Below, in pieces: positions 17,501 through 23,407 of a DNA stretch of 30,097 bases. The DNA is from CAZEMR01 sp964513465 (GTDB lineage Bacteria > Bacteroidota > Ignavibacteria > Kapaibacteriales > UBA2268): NCBI GenBank assembly GCA_964513465.1, contig CAZEMR010000039.1, forward strand, positions 1 through 30,097. Reading direction: 5' to 3'. The notes beneath the pieces were generated by a model. That model did not search any database, was not told the DNA's origin, and was given only the letters and a program-made list of their open reading frames with translations. The position numbers were made by a program, and so were the translations under genes. Within the stretch, counting starts at the first letter, position 1; every line of letters starts with the position of its first letter.

Positions 17501-17793
17501 TTTCGGTCAGCCCGGGCAGTTCGTTCGGCAGCGATCTGGTTTCGATTGAAATTACCGGCGGATTCCATACAGAAATTATCAAAATCAATGTCAAATCCGA
17601 TAATCCTTATGACTCCGATATATATATAGCGGATATCAACGGCCAGCGGGTCGCCGATGTTTATGCAGGCGCGATTGCCGCAGGCGATAACTACAGCGAA
17701 TTCAACACCGCATCGCTCAGCCCCGGCGTATACTGGGTGGTCGTGCGCTGCGGTTCGGAAAGTGCCGTTCAGAAATTCCAGGTTATACGATAA
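14578..17793 (+). CDS. T9SS-exported protein with SBBP beta-propeller repeats and Ig-like domains
   Basis: Large secreted protein of 1071 residues. It has a signal peptide (MRKFILFTLFVVISATYCLA), then an N-terminal domain found before SBBP propellers (about 30-230, with AFIENRGQWDESVEFYA). SBBP-type repeats follow (about 235-705); each has a strand like YSTYYGGAKADAFTDI or LEYSGLLGGTQNDYIHDI and a following IYVAGYTDSPSFPV-like strand. Next come a Kre9/KNH-like domain (about 710-800), two Ig-like domains (about 804-890 and 890-980, each with a Cys pair and a W core) and a C-terminal type A sorting domain of about 80 residues (NGQRVADVYAG, LSPGVYWVVVRCG, QKFQVIR). The last predicts export through the type IX system and surface anchoring or release. 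The start at 14578 is chosen for the signal peptide. Adhesion is a likely but unproven role. Confidence 0.92.
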   Translation: MRKFILFTLFVVISATYCLASSGITAAEKIAGQSAFIENRGQWDESVEFYAASPGLKVAVTGEGFIYDLSMVEGEELAGHVVSMKFLGGRPDYVIGAEEARGKYNYFRGNDPSRWVRGARSYKSLIMENIYTGVDARIYFDYGQPRYDIIVSAGVDPSVIKFDVSAASEIRINQQNDLIISTPVGDIVNGGIYAYQIVDGSKKTVECSFKIDGSEVGFELGDYDKSRSLIIDPVVYSTYYGGAKADAFTDIVTIANGFVACGTTESEDIHTTPGSYREIYMDSEDVLIVKFSLENTNYTLDFATLLGGFASDIPTGIDIDQNGNIYVAGYTDSPSFPVFQSFGMEYLDLFDGFVAKLLPDGSDLEYSGLLGGTQNDYIHDIIVDREGAAHVCGGTNSRNFPIEGSVYQNTNKGLYDIVVCKVSNSGSRLDSSTYIGGTSDDIAYGIDLNESGVVYLTGETSSGDFPVVPFRTWGAYIYDQPYDYTDKGVKDAFMIKLGGDGGALANSTYFGGSADHIGRRIRVDSDGTTFIAGESKKETGEAKFPISDNAYSTQIKGGFDCFLAKIDIIRETGSGYWKRKTQELVFSTFFGGRQDDFLTNMKYDYNHPFILFSGYTKSNDFPVVKGNNKFGGGTDGFFVRFSNDGSSISNSELIGGAGEDRANSVAYDQRYDYYVCGSAEAGLKTTENAYQKDIAGEADGFIVKNVKGSLSLTAPSGQQKYCPGTAVDIKWSVDDLGNQMNFSIRIGRASTEEWLTIAENLTETSYNWTVPPDLAYGTDYQIQVIHPSGIKTQTVEPLTILEAPIITSFITQPEHLTLCEGESLQLIAAAKGANINFRWYYNNQIISNATDSIFTIESLTPDNTGNYKLVVSNECSPDATSDVVTVEVIPTTSITADIKDTTVIEHTCVTFHIEAEGQDLEYEWFKDGNPIIGETNKFTIVGAVESDEGVYKCVVTGRCGTAESSEANLVVDPDLSVSPGSSFGSDLVSIEITGGFHTEIIKINVKSDNPYDSDIYIADINGQRVADVYAGAIAAGDNYSEFNTASLSPGVYWVVVRCGSESAVQKFQVIR

Positions 17794-17819
17794 CCGGTTG
17801 GATTTATCCCCAAACAAAA

Positions 17820-17846
17820 AAGGGCTGCCCTGATCCGGCAGCCCTT
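17820..17846. terminator. Bidirectional hairpin between convergent genes
   Basis: A perfect 10-bp stem, AAGGGCTGCC (17820-17829) with GGCAGCCCTT (17837-17846), and a 7-base loop. The A-run just before it on the plus strand gives a T-tract on the minus strand, so it best terminates the hydrolase operon and probably also the T9SS gene. Confidence 0.88.
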
Positions 17847-17868
17847 GATGTTTATATATACCCAAAAA

Positions 17869-18780
17869 TTATTGCACTTTTGCTATCACATCGCGAATAG
17901 CCTGTTTGATTACGTCCGGGCGTTCGATGTGGATATTGTGACTGGCATCGCGCACTATTATCAGTTCACTGTCAGTGGTCAGATCGCAAAGCGATTTGGA
18001 ATTGCGCATCCATAATTCCTCGGCCATACGCGCTTCTTCCTCGGGCACTCCGATCTGTTTTGCAAGCCCGATCATCACATTGAAGTCGCGGGTAAGTACC
18101 TTCAGCGGAATATCCGGGAATTCGCCTATGCGGAGGAGCTGTTCGATACTGTCCTCACGGCTTTCGAATTCGTCTACCACCGTTTTATAAAATTGCTGAT
18201 CCGACTGATATTCGGTCATCTGATGCCGCAGATCTTCGTGCATTTCCGAATATAGATTCCGGACAAGCGGGACGATATTTTTAACGAATTCCTCTTTTTC
18301 GAGCGCAGCGATTTCGCGCATATTTTTCAATCGGGTATCGACAGACATCATTTCGTGATATTTCGGCGCGTCGAGACGGTCGAATTCCATATCATTCACC
18401 GTCAGCGAATCAACGAGCACCATGCCTGCCACCATACGCGGGAACATCCTTGCGAACATCTGGCAATACAATCCTCCGCCGGCATGGCCTGCCAGCACCA
18501 CCGGCCCGGATTCGCCGGCATTGGTCAGCATATTGAACAGCTCGTCGGCCACTTCCATTGCTGTGCGGGGCATTCCGCCCTTGGGGCTTTCGGCATATCC
18601 AGCTCGGTCGTAAGCTATTACAGTGGTTTCATTGGATAGCTCCTGCTGGATTGGGAACCATTCCGCCGATAAACTTCCCCATGCGGGTTCGATTACTACG
18701 GACGGCGCCCCCTCGCCTGTTTTCTTTAAGTAAAGCCTCCCGTTTCCGCTGCTTACATATTTGCCTTCGATATATTCCAT
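17869..18780 (-). CDS. Alpha/beta hydrolase-fold protein lacking the nucleophile serine
   Basis: A 303-residue protein with the alpha/beta hydrolase layout: an oxyanion-loop region (VVIEPAWGS, 28-36), the strand and turn VIAYDRAGYAESP (54-66), the nucleophile elbow VVLAGHAGGGLYCQ (94-107), VLVDSL with Asp124, and the terminal ASHNIHIERPD with His281. The elbow normally reads GxSxG; here the codon at 18483-18481 is GCC, so Ala100 replaces the catalytic Ser while Asp and His remain. There is no signal peptide, so it is probably cytosolic. It lies 37 bp after the retropepsin-like lipoprotein gene and is probably co-transcribed. It may be a non-catalytic ligand binder or use another nucleophile. 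Confidence 0.85.
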   Translation of the reverse strand: MEYIEGKYVSSGNGRLYLKKTGEGAPSVVIEPAWGSLSAEWFPIQQELSNETTVIAYDRAGYAESPKGGMPRTAMEVADELFNMLTNAGESGPVVLAGHAGGGLYCQMFARMFPRMVAGMVLVDSLTVNDMEFDRLDAPKYHEMMSVDTRLKNMREIAALEKEEFVKNIVPLVRNLYSEMHEDLRHQMTEYQSDQQFYKTVVDEFESREDSIEQLLRIGEFPDIPLKVLTRDFNVMIGLAKQIGVPEEEARMAEELWMRNSKSLCDLTTDSELIIVRDASHNIHIERPDVIKQAIRDVIAKVQ

Positions 18781-18817
18781 ATCATTTTACCTTTTAATTT
18801 TATTATTTAAAAATTAT

Positions 18818-19849
18818 TTATTCATTGCCATAATGAGTGTATTCGAAGATATTATTCCGGTAATCCAGCCGGATTGCGCCGCTCTGCCACAGGTCGCAGC
18901 CGAGAATTCCCCCGCTGATAAAAGTGAACGTGCGAAAATCCTCCGGCGACAATATTATTTTCGAAAAATTAAATATATAATCATCCAGCACCAGGCATAC
19001 GCCGCCCGCGATATCGATCTCAAACTCGTGCTCCTTGCCGCTGGCCACCTTCATCGAGCCGGTTTTGCTGCCAACCTTGTGAAACTCATTCGGAGTAATA
19101 TCGAAATACCGNNNNNNNNNNNNNNNNNNNNNNNNNNNNNNNNNNNNNNNNNNNNNNNNNNNNNNNNNNNNNNNNNNNNNNNNNNNNNNNNNNNNNNNNN
19201 NNNNNNNNNNNCGGTCGGAGGTGATCAGAAGTTCGCGGACTATGATGTTTCCGATTTCGATTTCGGGCAATATATATAAACTGTCGGTGCTTTCTTCGCC
19301 GCCGAGGTCTCGGGATGCCAGCGTGCCGACTGCCGCATCCAGCCCCAGTTCGCGGATGATCGATTGGTTGATCGAGGATTTCGAATATCCGTTGTCGATC
19401 AGAAAAATATATTTTTTGCCAGCAATACCGACCTCGGCATATGCCCGGCCGTCCGGGAAGGAAGCATTAACTTTACCCTCGTCGAACTCGACCGCCGGAC
19501 GCGAAAAGCCATAATCGGGATATTTATCGTGAATTATATTCAGAAATAATTCCGCTAGCGGACGAATGGTATCGCCCTCGGCCACCTCGCGCTCTATCAG
19601 CTCTTCGGCTTCGGCGAGCATACCGCGGCGGATAAGCTCTACGCCTCGGGCCAGCGCAAGCTCCGGGCCGGCGAGAGCGTCGCTCTGTTCATAATTATAC
19701 GGCATAAAAAGCGCTATCGCGCCTTCGTAGTTCGTTATCGTCAGCGTATCCTTTTCGATTTTGTCGCCGCCGGGCGATATGGTGAACTCATTCTGATAGC
19801 CTGCGCATGACACAAGCACGAGTAATGTGCTAATTAGTAAGCATTTCAT
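18818..19849 (-). CDS. Lipoprotein with retropepsin-like aspartyl protease domain (assembly gap inside)
   Basis: The start at 19849 gives a lipoprotein signal (MKCLLISTLLVLVSC, Cys15), so it is probably periplasmic and lipid-anchored; an upstream in-frame ATG at 19867 is less likely. Residues about 40-115 are helical, TPR-like. The retropepsin-like domain starts at about 135 with YAEVGIAGKKYIFLIDNG; the expected catalytic D-[TS]-G is Asp-Asn-Gly (Asp152 at 19396-19394). It ends with the typical GILGCDLWQSGAIRLDYR strand. A 100-N gap (19112-19211) removes the middle; the two sides happen to be in the same frame as drawn. Substrate and activity are unknown, and the Asn variant makes protease activity uncertain. 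Confidence 0.8.
   Translation of the reverse strand: MKCLLISTLLVLVSCAGYQNEFTISPGGDKIEKDTLTITNYEGAIALFMPYNYEQSDALAGPELALARGVELIRRGMLAEAEELIEREVAEGDTIRPLAELFLNIIHDKYPDYGFSRPAVEFDEGKVNASFPDGRAYAEVGIAGKKYIFLIDNGYSKSSINQSIIRELGLDAAVGTLASRDLGGEESTDSLYILPEIEIGNIIVRELLITSDXXXXXXXXXXXXXXXXXXXXXXXXXXXXXXXXXXRYFDITPNEFHKVGSKTGSMKVASGKEHEFEIDIAGGVCLVLDDYIFNFSKIILSPEDFRTFTFISGGILGCDLWQSGAIRLDYRNNIFEYTHYGNE
19112..19211. other. Assembly gap of 100 N
   Basis: Exactly 100 N inside the retropepsin-like gene. Unlike the first gap, the flanks (ending AATACCG and starting CGGTCGGAG) show no low-complexity repeat, so the cause is not evident. Confidence 0.99.
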
Positions 19850-20017
19850 ATATTTGACAGAATACATAGCTGGTCGGAGAAATTCATTTTACAAATCACA
19901 GAATTTAGAAATTACTAATAAATGCAGGATTTTCCAACCGGGAGATTGATTTGTGACAACGAAATCAGGTGAAGGATAGAATTTTTTAATAATTTATCCG
20001 ATTAATGCAAAAAGTAC

Positions 20018-20049
20018 TTGACTTATGCCGTAAATTTTTCTTATATTTG
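20018..20049 (+). promoter_or_regulatory. Bacteroidota-type promoter of the tetR-tolC-hlyD operon
   Basis: TTG (20018-20020), 21 bp, then TATATTTG (20042-20049), a perfect TAnnTTTG. The predicted start is near 20054, leaving a leader of about 63 bases. TTGACT with TTATAT at 17-bp spacing also fits a sigma70 promoter at the same place. Confidence 0.65.
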
Positions 20050-20057
20050 CATGTGTT

Positions 20058-20101
20058 AACCAAATGGTTTATTCATTCAGTTATATATTTTAGTTAAACC
20101 A
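20058..20101 (+). promoter_or_regulatory. Candidate TetR operator (inverted repeats just after +1)
   Basis: AACCA-AA-TGGTT (20058-20069) is a 12-bp palindrome directly after the predicted start site. Its right arm TGGTTTA (20065-20071) recurs inverted as TAAACCA (20095-20101). The position suits autorepression by the TetR protein encoded next. Binding is inferred. Confidence 0.5.
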
Positions 20102-20116
20102 GTCGATTATAACATT

Positions 20117-20728
20117 ATGACACCCAAAAAAGAAGAACAGGTCGAGGAAAAAATACTCGCCGCAGCAAAAAAGATTTTCTACCAGCGCGGATATTTCGGC
20201 GCGAGGATGCAGGAAATCGCCAACGAGGCAGGCATCAACAAAGCGATGCTGCATTATTATTTCCGAAGCAAGGATAAATTGTTCGAAAAAATTCTCGACG
20301 AAGCGCTGTATAAATTATTCGCCCGAATGGGCGAAATCGCTACATCGAAAGGCAATTTCGAAATCAAAATCCGCGGATTCATCCGGAATTATGTGACTAC
20401 CCTCAAAGAAAATCCTCACATCCCGGCGTTCATTATTCATGAGTTATACCACAACCGCGAACGCTTTAAGGATAAGCTGCTCACAGACGCCACCGGCATG
20501 ATAGATCACTTCGTTGATTTAATCCGGCGCGAAATCGACGAGGGCCGCATACGCGATATTCCACCCGAACAGATTATGATCAACCTGATCTCGCTGTGCG
20601 TATTCCCCTTCGTCGGACGCCCGCTTATGGAAGCTATGGGATTAATCCCCGATAATGATTTCGACAAATTTATCGACCAGAGAATTGAATTGTTACCAGA
20701 TTTTTTCTTTAACGGGATAAAAATATGA
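20117..20728 (+). CDS. TetR/AcrR-family transcriptional regulator
   Basis: A 203-residue repressor. The N-terminal helix-turn-helix is clear: EKILAAAKKIFYQRGYFGAR, MQEIANEAGINKAMLHYYF and RSKDKLFEKIL (residues about 10-60). The C-terminal ligand-binding domain is helical and divergent, as is normal for the family. It is the first gene of an efflux operon; its stop overlaps the tolC-like start as ATGA. It probably represses its own operon through the palindromes at 20058-20101 and is released by a substrate of the exporter. Ligand unknown. Confidence 0.93.
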   Translation: MTPKKEEQVEEKILAAAKKIFYQRGYFGARMQEIANEAGINKAMLHYYFRSKDKLFEKILDEALYKLFARMGEIATSKGNFEIKIRGFIRNYVTTLKENPHIPAFIIHELYHNRERFKDKLLTDATGMIDHFVDLIRREIDEGRIRDIPPEQIMINLISLCVFPFVGRPLMEAMGLIPDNDFDKFIDQRIELLPDFFFNGIKI

Positions 20729-22011
20729 AACGATTAACCATTTTATTTATATTCGCGCTTGGCAATCTGGCTTTCGCCCAGACCACGCTGCAGGACTGCT
20801 ATCGGCTTGCCCGGGAGCATCATCCGCTGGCCGGACGCGACAGCATCTACGACACGATCGAAAAGCGCCAAATGCTCAATCTCGACGCCGCGTGGTATCC
20901 GCAGATCGACCTGTTCGGTCAGGCACAGTACCAATCCGACGTCACCGAGATTCCGATCGATATCCAGCTTCCTAATGTCAATCTCGATATGCCCCAAATC
21001 CCCAAAACACAGTACAAAGCCGGGGTGCAGGTCAACCAGATAATCTGGGACGGCGGGGCGCTCGCCGCGCGCAGAGGGCTTGTCCGGCAAGAGACCCTCG
21101 CCCGCAAATCCGAATCTGCCGCGGATATGCTAAGCGTCGAACAAAAAGTCAACGACGCATTCTTCGGGGTGATGGCACTGCGCCAGAATAAATCCATAAT
21201 TCAATTAAATATGACCACGCTCGAAACCCGGCTCGAATCCGTCAATTCAGCAGTCCGCGCCGGTGTTACGACCGAATCGCAGGCAAATATTCTCCGCGCG
21301 GAACTGCTCCGGCTGCGCCAGCGTCTGGATGAGTTAAATTCCGCAGCCGAGTCGTCCCTCTATTCGCTCGCACGGCTGACCGACCGCGATTTCGGATCGG
21401 ACCTCGAGCTGGAATTCCCCCGCGAACCCGGCATCAAAGGGATTATCCCCGACGCCGCTTCACGCCCGGAATACAAAGCATTCGACCACAACCGCAAAAG
21501 CCTCGACGAAAGCGAATCGCTTGCGGACGCCGAAATTATGCCAAAATTCTTCGCATTCGGCCAGGGCGCAATCGGCAGGCCGGGACTGGATATGTTCGAC
21601 CCCGACCCCCAGCCATTCTATATCGTTGGCCTGAAAATGAGCTGGAAATTCTGGGACTGGGGCACAAGCTCACGCGAGCGCGAAGTCCTCGAGCTACGCC
21701 GCAGCCTGATCGATAAGCAGGAAGAAACTCTGCGGATGAATATAAACATTGGCGGCCAGCGCTATATCGACCGCATCAGCGCGCTCGGGGAGCTTATCGC
21801 GCAGGATAAGGAAATTATCGAATTAAAACAGAAAATCGTAGACGCCGCCGCCTCGCAGATGGACAACGGCACAATCACCGCTACCGAATACATCTCCGAA
21901 TTTAATTCGCTGATGGAGGCCCGGATGAATCTCCAATCGCACCGGCTCGAGCTTATCCGCGCAAAATACGAATACCTGACTTTTCTCGGATTAAATAATA
22001 TTGAACAATAA
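20725..22011 (+). CDS. TolC-family outer membrane efflux protein
   Basis: A 428-residue outer-membrane channel protein with a signal peptide (MKRLTILFIFALGNLAFA). It shows the TolC pattern of two internally similar halves, each with long amphipathic helices: an early LQDCYRLAREHHPLAGRDS, then AAWYPQIDLFGQAQY, VNDAFFGVMALRQNK and, in the second half, LVRQETLAR-like and LIDKQEETLRMNINIGGQRY helices. The GLKMSWKFWDWG strand matches the family. Its translation is coupled to tetR by ATGA. It should form the outer exit duct for the HlyD-like adaptor that follows. Confidence 0.92.
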   Translation: MKRLTILFIFALGNLAFAQTTLQDCYRLAREHHPLAGRDSIYDTIEKRQMLNLDAAWYPQIDLFGQAQYQSDVTEIPIDIQLPNVNLDMPQIPKTQYKAGVQVNQIIWDGGALAARRGLVRQETLARKSESAADMLSVEQKVNDAFFGVMALRQNKSIIQLNMTTLETRLESVNSAVRAGVTTESQANILRAELLRLRQRLDELNSAAESSLYSLARLTDRDFGSDLELEFPREPGIKGIIPDAASRPEYKAFDHNRKSLDESESLADAEIMPKFFAFGQGAIGRPGLDMFDPDPQPFYIVGLKMSWKFWDWGTSSREREVLELRRSLIDKQEETLRMNINIGGQRYIDRISALGELIAQDKEIIELKQKIVDAAASQMDNGTITATEYISEFNSLMEARMNLQSHRLELIRAKYEYLTFLGLNNIEQ

Positions 22012-22016
22012 AGGAG
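22011..22016 (+). promoter_or_regulatory. Ribosome binding site that fixes a TTG start for the adaptor gene
   Basis: AAGGAG overlaps the last base of the tolC stop codon and lies 8 bp before TTG at 22025. The nearer in-frame TTG at 22001 is upstream of this site and so cannot use it. Confidence 0.7.
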
Positions 22017-22024
22017 TTATCGAA

Positions 22025-22909
22025 TTGAACAAGTATCTCATTATATTGCTTGCGTTTGCCGCTATTGCTGGCTGCTCTTCGGATAACGCCAAATCCGACG
22101 CCTACGGCAATTTCGAAGCCGAGGAAACCACAATCTCCGCCGAAACCCAGGGCAGAATTCTCGCATTCTTAATCAATGAAGGCGACAATCCAGCGCCCGG
22201 CGACACCATCGCGATTATCGACACCACGCAGCTCGTGCTGCAGCGCCGCCAGCTCGAAGCCAGCCGCCGCACCGCCGAAACCCGGTTCCCCGGCATCACC
22301 GCCCAGGTCGATGTACTCGATCAGCAGCTCCGGGTCGCCCGCAAGAATCTCGAGCGAGTCGAGCGTATGCTTCAAGACGACGCCGCCACCCAGAAGCAAT
22401 TCGATGATCTCTCGGGCGAAATCGACGTAATCCAAAAACGCATTGCATCAATCAAAACCCAGAACAGCACAATCTTTGCCGAGATTGACGCAATCGACGC
22501 TCAGATAGCCAAACTCGACGACATGATCGCCCGTTCGTATATAATAAACCCCGTGCGTGGCACCGTGCTCAACACATTCGCCGAGGCCGCCGAGATCGCC
22601 GCCCCGGGCAAGCCGCTCTACAAAATCGCCCGGCTCGATACGCTCGATCTCCGCGTATATGTTAGCGGCGCTCAGCTCCCCGACGTAAAAATCGGGCAGC
22701 AGGCCGAGGTCATTTTCGATAAATCGAAAACCGAAAACCACACCGCCACCGGCCGCGTAAGCTGGATCGCTTCGGAAGCGGAATTCACGCCAAAGATCAT
22801 CCAGACCAAAGAGGAGCGCGTCAATCTGGTCTATGCCGTCAAGCTGCGGGTGCCAAATCCCGAGGGCAGCATCAAAATCGGCATGCCCGGCGAGGCAAAT
22901 TTCAAATAG
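22025..22909 (+). CDS. HlyD/YbhG-type periplasmic adaptor lipoprotein
   Basis: A 294-residue membrane-fusion protein. Starting at TTG 22025 gives a lipoprotein signal, MNKYLIILLAFAAIAGC (Cys17), with AAGGAG correctly placed. The layout follows the family: a first biotinyl-lipoyl half (GNFEAEETTISAETQGRIL, EGDNPAPGDTIAIID), a coiled-coil hairpin (about 70-165), a second lipoyl half (INPVRGTVLNTFAEAAEIAA) and a beta-barrel domain ending IKIGMPGEANF. It looks complete. It should bridge TolC to an inner-membrane pump, yet no transporter gene follows: the next genes are a small antitoxin-like gene and recG. Confidence 0.9.
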   Translation: MNKYLIILLAFAAIAGCSSDNAKSDAYGNFEAEETTISAETQGRILAFLINEGDNPAPGDTIAIIDTTQLVLQRRQLEASRRTAETRFPGITAQVDVLDQQLRVARKNLERVERMLQDDAATQKQFDDLSGEIDVIQKRIASIKTQNSTIFAEIDAIDAQIAKLDDMIARSYIINPVRGTVLNTFAEAAEIAAPGKPLYKIARLDTLDLRVYVSGAQLPDVKIGQQAEVIFDKSKTENHTATGRVSWIASEAEFTPKIIQTKEERVNLVYAVKLRVPNPEGSIKIGMPGEANFK

Positions 22910-22947
22910 ATATAATTTCAAATAATTCAGCGAATTAATTGGGGTGG

Positions 22948-22978
22948 TTGCCCGGCTTAAAAATTCTGATTATTTTTG
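22948..22978 (+). promoter_or_regulatory. Bacteroidota-type promoter of the antitoxin-like gene
   Basis: TTG (22948-22950), 20 bp, TATTTTTG (22971-22978). The -7 element lies inside the first copy of the 29-bp direct repeat. The predicted start is near 22983, about 82 bases before the ATG at 23065. Confidence 0.6.
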
Positions 22979-22998
22979 CCGGAAAGCAATCACCCATT
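22970..22998 (+). repeat. 29-bp direct repeat, copy 1
   Basis: Identical over 29 bases to 23370-23398, exactly 400 bp away. It begins TTATTTTTGCCGG and ends CAATCACCCATT. It holds a TAnnTTTG element and the predicted transcription start. The pair flanks the antitoxin-like gene. Confidence 0.97.
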
Positions 22999-23064
22999 GT
23001 TTTGCAAATTTTTCCTGAATGTTTGCGTTTATATATTTATATGAAAAATAAAAGGATTCATGAA

Positions 23065-23286
23065 ATGTACACAACAATCGATATCAATGCAAACGAGCTG
23101 TCGCCGGAAATTATCGACAGCATAAAAATGTCGTACCGCGATAAAAATATCCGCATCGAAATTTTCGAAATTGACGAAACGGAATATCTGCTAAGTTCGC
23201 CCAAAAACAGAGAAATTCTGCTGCAACGAAAAAAAGACATCGAAACCGGCGAGAATCTGATCGAAAAATCAGACATTTTCAAATAA
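23065..23286 (+). CDS. Small RelB-like orphan antitoxin candidate
   Basis: A 73-residue acidic/basic protein starting MYTTIDINANELSPEIIDSI. The start at 23065 has AAAGGA (23051-23056) 8 bp upstream; an in-frame ATG at 23041 lacks such a site. The form (a short strand TIDINANEL, a helix, a strand IRIEIFEI, then DETEYLLSSPKNREILLQ and a polar C-terminal tail) resembles small antitoxins of type II RelE/YoeB-like modules in Bacteroidota, which carry the same TEYLL...NR..LL stretch. No toxin gene follows: only 121 bp separate it from recG. It is AT-richer than its neighbours and is framed by the 29-bp repeat, suggesting insertion. The antitoxin call is from family resemblance and is moderate. Confidence 0.6.
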   Translation: MYTTIDINANELSPEIIDSIKMSYRDKNIRIEIFEIDETEYLLSSPKNREILLQRKKDIETGENLIEKSDIFK

Positions 23287-23369
23287 ATTTTCGATCAATA
23301 ACTTCTCCATTAAGATTAAATTCCTCGCACAATAAAATTTCCCATTTTAGCTTTTCTAATTCCATTTCC

Positions 23370-23398
23370 TTATTTTTGCCGGAAAGCAATCACCCATT
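23370..23398 (+). repeat. 29-bp direct repeat, copy 2 (recG promoter -7 region)
   Basis: Second exact copy of the repeat. TATTTTTG (23371-23378) puts +1 near 23383 and gives recG a leader of about 25 bases. Here no TTG lies at the -33 position (the local sequence is TTTTAG), unlike copy 1. Confidence 0.97.
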
Positions 23399-23407
23399 TT
23401 TATAAAT

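Noticed and set aside
23279..23365. A 28-codon minus-strand frame (MELEKLKWEILLCEEFN...) between the antitoxin-like gene and recG, with AAGGA just before its ATG
   Set aside because: It has protein-like composition but is very short, without a recognisable family. It could be a remnant of a lost partner gene, but I cannot support it.
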